NCBI RefSeq assembly: GCF_020509005.1
Contig: NC_063021.1
Location: forward strand, 2,418,001-2,482,000
Reading direction: 5' to 3'
From: Fulvia fulva
Taxonomy: Eukaryota > Ascomycota > Dothideomycetes > Mycosphaerellales > Mycosphaerellaceae
Length of the DNA: 64,000 nt
This document shows positions 56,801 through 64,000 of the stretch, piece by piece. The translations under genes were made by a program, and so were the position numbers. Positions within the stretch are counted from its first letter, which is position 1. Every line of letters starts with the position of its first letter. The notes beneath the pieces were generated by a model. It saw nothing but the letters and a program-made list of their open reading frames with translations. It was not told the DNA's origin and did not search any database.

Positions 56801-59277
56801 CCATACACTCCTGAGCCACAGCACGATGCTTCAAATCGCCAAAGGACGAAAGACGGCTTGCTTGTCGCCGCTGCTGGAGGAGCCGCTGCTCTTGCTGCAA
56901 ACTACTCTTCTCGTCAACCCACCGTAGAGGACGAGCGAGATGTGCACAACGGTGCTATCAGTGCCGACCGAGAAGCGATGTCGTTTCGCGATGAAGGCTA
57001 TGCAACAGATGGTCGCACTCGTTCTGCCGGTGGTATGACGCCGAAGGCCGAGATGCAGAAGTATGGCAAGAAGGATCTCGAGGAGTATGAGCGTGCCATG
57101 AATGCTCACGACAATGTTGGGGAAGACCCTTTTACTGCTGACAACAAACACACCCGACACTTCAGCGGCAATTCGGACGGCATGAACCATGGTATGGAGT
57201 CACCACTGTATGACAGTTCGACCGGCAAAGGCATGGACCGCATCGATTCGAAGGACATTGTTGCATTGATGGATCACCTGACAGTCCGTGATGCTCAGCG
57301 TAATGCGCGAGATACCGAGATTTTGGTCACCCTTGTTCGCAGTGCTGCAGAGATGCGTAGCTCCTTCGATGAGATGAAGCGCTTCATTCTGGAGCAGGAC
57401 AAGGCCATCATGCAGAACACCGATCGTGGTGTTGATCATACTGTCCAGAAGGTGCTGAGTGGACCACGACCCCAGCCGCTAGGATCACCTCGCACCCCTC
57501 GCCGCCAGGCTACATCTGAAGAGGACGTTCAAGTCAAACGTAAAGGTGTTCTTCAGCGGGCCCTCAAAGGCTTGACCGGTGGCAAGAGTGCCAAAGACCT
57601 TGCTAGAGTTGAGGATATGCTGATGCAGATCCTGGACAATGTGGAGGATCTGAAGTTACAAGGTGGCAGCAGCAGACAATTGGACCGTTCATACACCAAC
57701 GACAGCCTTGACTCTTATGAGAAGCTGAGAAACGCGCCTGATTCTGGCTATGAACCAGAAGGTCAAGCTGGCACTTCTAGCACTCCAAGCCACTCTGGTC
57801 ACTTCAACACCACGACTCCCCGGGAGAAACAGCAATTCCACTCTGGGTATGATGGTCGTAGAGGGTCTGAGCACAGAGTCAGCACTGTCTTAGAGGACGA
57901 CGAGGATGAGCTTGAGCCGCATGAGACTCATGTCTTGAACAACCAGTTCGAGAATAACGAACGCATGCTGACTCCAACACAAGAGCGTCATCGCGCACAA
58001 GCTGAGGCGGAAGGTACCCCGGAAAAGCAGAAGAAGCACAAGAGCAATAGCTCTTCTCTGTTTGGCGTACCCAAGATCTCGCGGTGGTCACGAACTACAG
58101 CATCCTCTGGTGCGCCAGATCCTGGCACCCTCGACAGCCCGCAGCAGGCACGTCACCCAAGACCGTCATCAGAGTCGTCGAGGTCGCAGTCGACGTTGGA
58201 CCAGTATGACGACGATGGCTACAGCTATCGAGATGTGGAAGGTCTCAAGACCACCAAGAGTTTCGAGGAACAACGTCAAGCTGCGCATGCAGAAACCCGA
58301 AGCGTGCGTAGTCAAGCCAGCAAGCTCACCAGGACCCCATCTCCTCTCATTCCTTCAGAGGCATCATCTATACATCACGACAATTACTACGATGATGAGC
58401 AGGCTAGATCACCTGTGCAAGAAGACGATGAAGCTGATCACGATGATCCCAAGTACCATGCTCATCGCAACTCAATCCTGCTACAGCACCCTCAGCCTCG
58501 GGCTGGGCAGACGCCACGTCACCAGAACGCCTTAGAGACTCAGGCTCACACCTTTGACGATCCTACAGGCACCAACTCAGACCTTTCCCAGCGCACTGTA
58601 AGCGACTTCGATCCAGCCATGTGGGGCTCCTCAGGCACAGCTGGTCTTGCACGCCACCGCATGACGCAGGTGGAACCCATCAGCCCTGTGAGCATGAACA
58701 CTCCATCAGCCTATGCCGGACGCTCAGGCCGTAATGAAGGACCCTTGGTCCCACAGTCGAACCCTGCCGTGCCACCGAAGATCAAGTACGAGGAGCCAGA
58801 ACCCGAGGATGACTGGAATGACGAGCCGCAATTCAGCAACAGCGGCTTCAGCAAAGGTGGTTACTACAGCAGCCCGTACGGCTCTGGTCATCTCCTCGAG
58901 CCGATCGAAGAGGTCCGATACTCACTTGAGACGGACAGTGGTCACGTAAGTCATACCCACCGACCGCAAGCTCTAAGTATGTACACTAACACCTTTCAAC
59001 AGAGATCGCCTGAACCTCAAATCGCATCGGCCAAAGCCGTGGACATGCGCTCGCCAGCGCGCAAGATCACCGGCCCCAGACCAATGGGCAGCAGAAGTCC
59101 GAAGCCAAGCAGCAACAACCAAGCTAGACTTGTAGAGAACACGGGCACTGTCCGCCGCAAACCTGTGCCAGGAGCTCAAGGTATGGATCAAAGCTGTCGA
59201 CCGTCATGAGTATAGCATAAACTTACCAGTCATTTGTTACAGGCTCTGTTGATAGCCTCGACAGCGAGACATTCTGA
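53870..59277 (+). CDS. Long Ser/Arg-rich, mostly disordered fungal protein of unknown function (about 1,762 residues)
   Basis: The ATG at 53,870 has a good context (GGACCATGG). The frame stays open to 58,945, then to 59,209 if no splicing occurs. Two introns are likely (58,946-59,002 and 59,181-59,242), giving exons 53,870-58,945, 59,003-59,180 and 59,243-59,277 and a C-terminus GSVDSLDSETF. No signal peptide is seen. In order: a basic block at residues 68-130 with SLLIEYFE and RPSVRVKVTPS; an Arg/Ser region at 234-327; a short helix at 334-372; three Ala/Gly hydrophobic stretches at about 468-488, 620-640 and 996-1,014; and a helical part at about 1,121-1,264, followed by acidic and Ser-rich sequence. 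The stretches might insert in or lie on a membrane; this is inference. Similar long fungal proteins carry labels such as involucrin-repeat protein or pathway-specific nitrogen regulator, but I see no DNA-binding domain. Codon use and CA/TG content are normal, unlike the neighbouring repeats. It is the only convincing host gene here. Confidence 0.9.
58946..59002 (+). other. Probable intron 1 of the long host gene (57 nt)
   Basis: Starts GTAAGT, has ACTAAC as a branch-site candidate (58,985-58,990) and ends CAACAG. Its length is a multiple of three with no in-frame stop, so retention would add 19 residues without a frameshift. Confidence 0.75.
59181..59242 (+). other. Probable intron 2 of the long host gene (62 nt)
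   Basis: Starts GTATGG and ends TTACAG. Without splicing the protein ends at TGA 59,207-59,209 with a tail GMDQSCRPS. With splicing it ends at TGA 59,275-59,277 with an acidic Ser/Asp tail that matches the style of the rest of the protein. The branch site is weak. Confidence 0.65.
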
Positions 59278-62200
59278 AAGCGGAAAGCGTGAAGTGTTGG
59301 TGTCAGTGTCAGATGAGAACAGACATTAGCGATGGCGTTTAAGGGAGTTTAAATTTGGTGGGGAGAGAACGGAGATACGATTGCATGGGTTATGACGAAT
59401 ATCACTACTACAAAAGCGCCCACTCTCGCTTTCTACGGCGGGTAATGTTGATATATGGATGGGGAGACAGCGCGGCTTGCCTAGTTGTTTGCATATCGCT
59501 GGAGCAATCATTGGTGGAGTGGGGCCTGTGTATGTCATACGCTCGCGACTCTGCGCTTTAGACGTTCAGTCGCTGGATGCATTATACAATGGACCTACCT
59601 TCAAATGTTGATGACTTCAAGCTGTCATTCAGGACTCGATATCAAATCCGGCCTGACTTAGGTGTGATGTATTGTCTATCCTCTTGCCATCATACTGGCC
59701 AGTCCACGTTCGGATTCAAGCGCGATTTGGTGCTCTCGATCGCTTGGCCTTGCCCTGGGCGGCTCTCACTGCATCGTAGTAGGGTGGAGAATGAGTCTTG
59801 TCACGCAGTCAGCCCCATCGGACTTGGCTGCCAGTCGCAGGTAACTTCGTACAATAAGTACAAGGTCTCGTCAAGTCCGGGCCATTTCCCGCCGGGTAAA
59901 TGTCACAGTAGCGCTGTCACGACTACCAGGGAGCTCTGGAGCTGTTGGCAGGCAAGTCAACGCAGCCCATGTCATGCCATCCGACCTGACCTGTGGCGGT
60001 GAAAGTGCAATCTTTTCGTCCTTGGAGGTGAGGTTGCAGTTAAAGTTGACCGCTGGTCCGGAGACCTTGTCGCGGGCTTCTGCATCGATGATGTTGCCCG
60101 GGAGAGCAAGGGGGAGCCATGGGATGGAATTGTTCGCTGGATGGGTTGAAGTCGGGGCCGAGTGGTCATTCGATTGCTCCCTGCGGTTTTGTTTGGTCAT
60201 GCGAGAGTTCTCGGGGTCAACACATTGAAGGCATGTCGTCTCCAGATTACGATTTGCTTCAATTCCGAGTCTGTCCCGTGATGTCGGGTTTGCTCCCGAA
60301 AGGAACCCGGGATTGCACAGATGCTTTCTGTGAATTCTCGTATACACGCCGTGATACAATAATCTTGACCAAATCTGCATGAAAGCTAGACTCGTGGTCT
60401 TGCCAGACTGCGCTGCGGCTGATGGCAGCTAATGCACTACATCTGAGTCGGCACGCCCGGAGTTCTTCCTCAGCCTATCATCACTCGGTCGTCATTCGTA
60501 GCATGTATAGCTCGACGCCTTTGATGATACCATCCTGGTTGTTGGGTGTGGTCGGCACGCCGCACCACTGCAGGAGTGTAGATGCGGAGTGGAGTCCTGT
60601 TGATCTGTGTTAAGAAGCTTAGATGGACGCCACCTGCGATGCCCTGCATGTGCGCAGAGAAAGATCTGAGAATGAACACATCTGCCGTTGTTTTGTCTCT
60701 GTTAGTGAAGCATGAGAGTACTGGACTCGCGCTGTCTCGACCGTAACATGACTGTCTTCCGGAACAACGCTTTCGTTGCAGTCAGTATTGGCCGCGAACA
60801 CGTCAATGCTAGGGCGGATTGTGGGCTCTGACGCTTCGAAGTCGATTCGCGATCGCAGAACGTCATACCATGGCGCTTTACAGACCCTCGTGATGTAGTA
60901 GTATTGCACATGGTCCGTCACTAGGTTGCGTCAGGAAAGCTGGAGATGCAAAGCACTAACCTATTGCCAACGCTACGATGAAGGAGGACTACCTCCAGGA
61001 ATAGCTGCTTCTGCAGGACCATCCGCCGATTGCCCCTCTTCGGGCGCGAATTGCTGGGAAATGCACCCGGCGTGGCTGGAGGAACACAAAGTCGTGAAGG
61101 GGTCCTGATGCAGCGGATGGGCCAGGGTGAATTGTACAGTCATCGGTGCCATGGCGGTCTGGAGAAGCTGATGAAGGTGATGAACGGCTGAAGTAGGTGA
61201 GTGGTCGGACTGTGTCAACAGTCGATGAAGGTGGTGGCCGCGGACGGTCGCCATCGATTCTTAGGTGCCCCCAGTGGTAGTGAAAGGAATGCACTTAGGG
61301 CGCTGCTGCTAGTAGATGATTAGATGTGCTGTACTATGGCAGGCGTGTGATTGAACGGAGAGAAGTCCGTAAAGAAGGAATTGCGTTCAAGGCGGACTCG
61401 ATCGTGCATGGTGGTAGCAGCTAGAGTAGCTTTCATGTTGGCTTGACTTTGAGATTAGGCGAGTGCGACCGTCATCTTGCAGCACAAAGCTTCCCGACAG
61501 AGCAGTCACTGCCCTCTAGGCTCTAGGAGGGCGCACATGCGCGTGATGATGAGATGGGGGAGGCCGTTGGAGATCGGGCGTTTCCGTGACACCAAAGGGC
61601 CGGCAGGCGATGCGTCAGAATGAGTTGCGCGCTAGAAGTGACATGTACATGTCTGAAGAGTGTGAAGGTGAGAGTGAAGGTGAAGCGCGACCATCTCATG
61701 CCATGGCCGGGCACTACACGACGCGTGTCTGCTGGGGACCGCTGGGGACCGCTGTGCTGCCTCGTAGGCTCGTAGTAGGACGTCGACCGAGGTGGGCTCG
61801 TGATGCAATGAATCACGCTGCAAAGTTGTCGTCAAGATATGCGTCGATGCATGTGGAAGGCGGCGATGCAGAGGCCGCGGCGACGCCGTCGACATCGCGG
61901 GTTGGCAGTACCTGCAACACACCAGCCACGTGGCTGACAGCAGCAGTGGCACCCTTGATCAGTGTTTTCGGATACCTTTAGGAACTCGCCAAGGCACCTC
62001 ATACACACACGCGCGCGCGAGCAGCCAGCGCAGCGTACCGTCAGTGATGGAGGAGTGCACATGTGATGGCCCATGCTAGAAATCAAAACACCACCGGCCA
62101 TCGCTCCTCTTCCGAATAAAGAGTCGCAGCCCTCAGCCCTGGAGAGCCCTCCCTCTGCGGAAAAGCTTAGCGGGAGCGACCGCGAAACCCCGAAAGTCGT

Positions 62201-62305
62201 GCAAGTGCATTTCTGCAGGCAGATTGACCCGATCTCATCGCCGGCTAATACCCGTAGTAGCTATAGCTATTCTTACGTAGAACAATAGATTTAGTTAGAG
62301 CGTAA
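59278..62305. other. Downstream single-copy region without a convincing gene
   Basis: About 3 kb of ordinary composition. Open runs of 60-170 codons overlap on both strands (the longest is 59,871-60,380, minus strand) and show no domain, no consistent codon style and no obvious splice structure. The first part is probably 3' untranslated DNA of the long gene. It includes a short tandem repeat GCTGGGGACC (61,730-61,750) and a CA/CG dinucleotide run (62,000-62,020). The last 60 bp (62,245-62,305) become TA-rich, consistent with RIP spreading from the neighbouring repeat. Confidence 0.5.
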
Positions 62306-62482
62306 TGTCGCGATCCGAGCGTGCACATGGGCAATAGCCTATCATCAAAACTTGAGGCCACGTACGCCAAGAGTCAGGTGACTGACTAGTCACCTATAGC
62401 CTCTTCAAGAGCAACACTTGTCTATACTAGGTAGACACATATAATATACACTCTGCTTTTGAAACACCCTATATAAGCCCGT
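62306..62482 (+). repeat. copia-2 LTR, truncated by LINE-B
   Basis: The first 177 of 207 LTR bases, in the same orientation as 52,457-52,663 and largely unaltered, with a few TA changes toward the right. It ends at GCCCGT, where LINE-B copy 2 begins. A solo LTR and the 5' LTR of an element beyond the window are both possible. Confidence 0.85.
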
Positions 62483-64000
62483 CATTCTGATCACGTCTCT
62501 ATCTAGATTCATCGACGAGGACTATCTATTCGACAGCCCTTATCAAGACGAGCGATCCACTCAAGCAGCAGCGACCCGTCTGCGCTAGCGGCGGCGTAAT
62601 CGTGGTATAAAGAACCCTAAAACTGAGGTTCCGTTCCCCTAACGGCAGACCCTAGAATTACGGAGTTACGGAGGACAACTACCTAATTAGGAAGCGCGAC
62701 CTCACCCTAAATAGTAGCGGAGAATAGTAACGAACGAGAGCCTTAGCCTTACAAACATTTAGTACTAAGAGCCGAACCGGGGAACAAACTAAGAAAAAAC
62801 CTAGGACATAAGCTAAGGCCTACTATATAGAAAGTAGAGACTAACGACAAACAATATAGCGTAGACAACCCTATATATAGAGGCGGAAAACTTGCTAGGA
62901 AATAACGAAGACCTAGCCCGGGTATATAAGAACACTATAGTATAGCTACTAGGAGCGCTAAAAGCGCTATTATACTAACTCCCGAAGACAATCTAATAAG
63001 TAATATAGAAGGTAGCCTAGAGACTAACTATATAGGCAATAGTAGTAGTAGGTAAGAATTAACCCCCTACAAAGGTAAGTAATACGGTACGCCTATATAT
63101 TACTAATCCGGCGGGAAAATAAGAAATCGTAGCCCTAATAAGTAAGGAGATTATCGATAGAATTGGCTAAAAGGAGGTAGTTAGAGCGAAGGTAGAGGTA
63201 ATAGACGTAGTAAGACTCTTTACCGTATAAGAGTCTAATAGATAAAAACTAGAGGCCTATAAGGAGTAGACTACTAAAGTCGCGAAGTCGGTACGAGTCT
63301 CCTACTAATAGTATACTGTTATCGCCTACGGGGCCCCTAGGATATTTAAGGTCGAAGACCTTCCCTAACTCTAAGTATAGAACTAGAACATATCCCTAGG
63401 AGTATAACTAATAAAGGCGGTATAGTTATATAAGATAGTAGACCAAAAGAAGACGTATTTATCGCTTATTATATAGGTAGAGATAGCGGAATAAGCTACC
63501 TAGATACTAGATAATAGGCTATTCTAGAGCTACGAGAGAATAGACACGGAGATCTATTAGAGTAGCTATAGGGTACTATAATACTTCTAACACTAATAGT
63601 ACGGTTATATAGCCCTAAAATACGAAGAGAAGACCCTAAGGTACCCTTACTACGTAGGCCTATACTAGGGAAGGGAATGCCTTAAAAAGAAGAGTAGGTA
63701 TATATACTACGGTAGAAGGTACCTAGCGTATTCGAACTAATACCTAGCTAGAATAGTAGTATAAGAACTAGCGAGATAAGTAAGGATCTCTATACTAGCT
63801 AGGTACCCCTAACGATAGTAGGAGGGACCTACCGTATATAAGGGCTTCGAGCCGAGTAAGAGGAAGAGGGTAGAAGAGACAAATAAGGGAACCTAACCTT
63901 AATTATATCTACCTCCCGGTAGGCGTAGACACCTTACCCGGGCTACTAATAAACTAGGCTAAATACGAATCTTTAGGGCGCCCTAGCGGTCCTAGGGCTA
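62483..64000 (+). mobile_element. LINE-B copy 2, 5' part, runs off the window
   Basis: This is the reverse complement of about 9,173-10,673 in LINE-B copy 1 and covers the leader, ORF1 and the ORF1-ORF2 junction. RIP is strong beyond 62,650. Insertion in the copia-2 LTR implies a target duplication and an LTR remainder beyond 64,000. Confidence 0.85.
62560..63930 (+). pseudogene. LINE-B copy 2 ORF1 (gag-like)
   Basis: The frame carries many TAG/TAA codons. Near 63,580-63,720 it keeps the spacing of a run of CCHC-like zinc knuckles, with residues such as YGYIALKY (family form YGHIALKC) and a following GLYxGRECLKKKSR segment. Cys and His codons have mostly become Tyr. It encodes the RNA-binding ORF1 protein of the LINE. 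Confidence 0.7.

Noticed and set aside
59871..60380. 169-codon open run on the minus strand downstream of the host gene
   Set aside because: Competing open runs overlap it on both strands; there is no domain, no splice structure and no codon bias that I can see.
1..64000. CRISPR array, rRNA genes, telomere or centromere repeats
   Set aside because: No regularly spaced direct repeats, no conserved rRNA segments and no terminal simple repeats were found. The repeated sequences are all dispersed transposons.

Overview
The window looks like filamentous ascomycete (Pezizomycotina) DNA, probably a Dothideomycete; the class is an inference and no species can be named. About 84% of it is transposon DNA in nested layers, heavily altered in the manner of repeat-induced point mutation (RIP). 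CpA and TpG are scarce, TpA is abundant, and the reading frames of recognisable transposon proteins are broken almost only by TAG and TAA where related proteins have Gln or Trp. The exception is a gene-bearing island of roughly 51.7-62.2 kb with ordinary base composition.

Layout of the repeat part. 1-635: remnant of a Fot1/pogo transposase. 636-3,884: shortened copia element (copia-1). 3,885-11,030: an unassigned altered repeat, split by a solo LTR (4,574-5,093) and by a LINE on the minus strand (LINE-B, 5,545-10,673). 11,280-14,340: pol fragment of a third gypsy family (gypsy-C). 14,534-16,398: complete Fot1/pogo element. 16,552-34,843: minus-strand gypsy element (gypsy-B) that received a full-length LINE-A (17,132-22,093) and a full-length gypsy-A (23,905-30,195). 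34,844-46,956: second, more heavily altered LINE-A that received a plus-strand gypsy-B (37,500-44,829). 47,078-52,663: second copia family (copia-2), whose last 1.2 kb is not altered. Exact target-site duplications support these boundaries: AGTAG, TAGAACGAG, TA, CTATATATCTACCTTA, CTTAG, ATACT and TTTAG.

Layout of the island. One convincing host gene (53,870-59,277, plus strand) encodes a very long, Ser/Arg-rich, mostly disordered protein of about 1,760 residues with three Ala/Gly hydrophobic stretches and a helical C-terminal third. It has two probable introns near its 3' end. About 3 kb downstream has no convincing gene. The island lies between two directly repeated copia-2 LTRs (52,457-52,663 and 62,306-62,482). 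The second LTR is cut by another LINE-B copy that runs off the window at 64,000.

No transposon here appears able to make its own intact proteins. Gypsy-A and LINE-A copy 1 are the least damaged and therefore probably the youngest. The most informative points are the RIP boundary inside copia-2, the loss of RT and integrase catalytic residues that follows from codon context, the long uncharacterised host gene, and an unassigned frame that reads across the LINE-B insertion.
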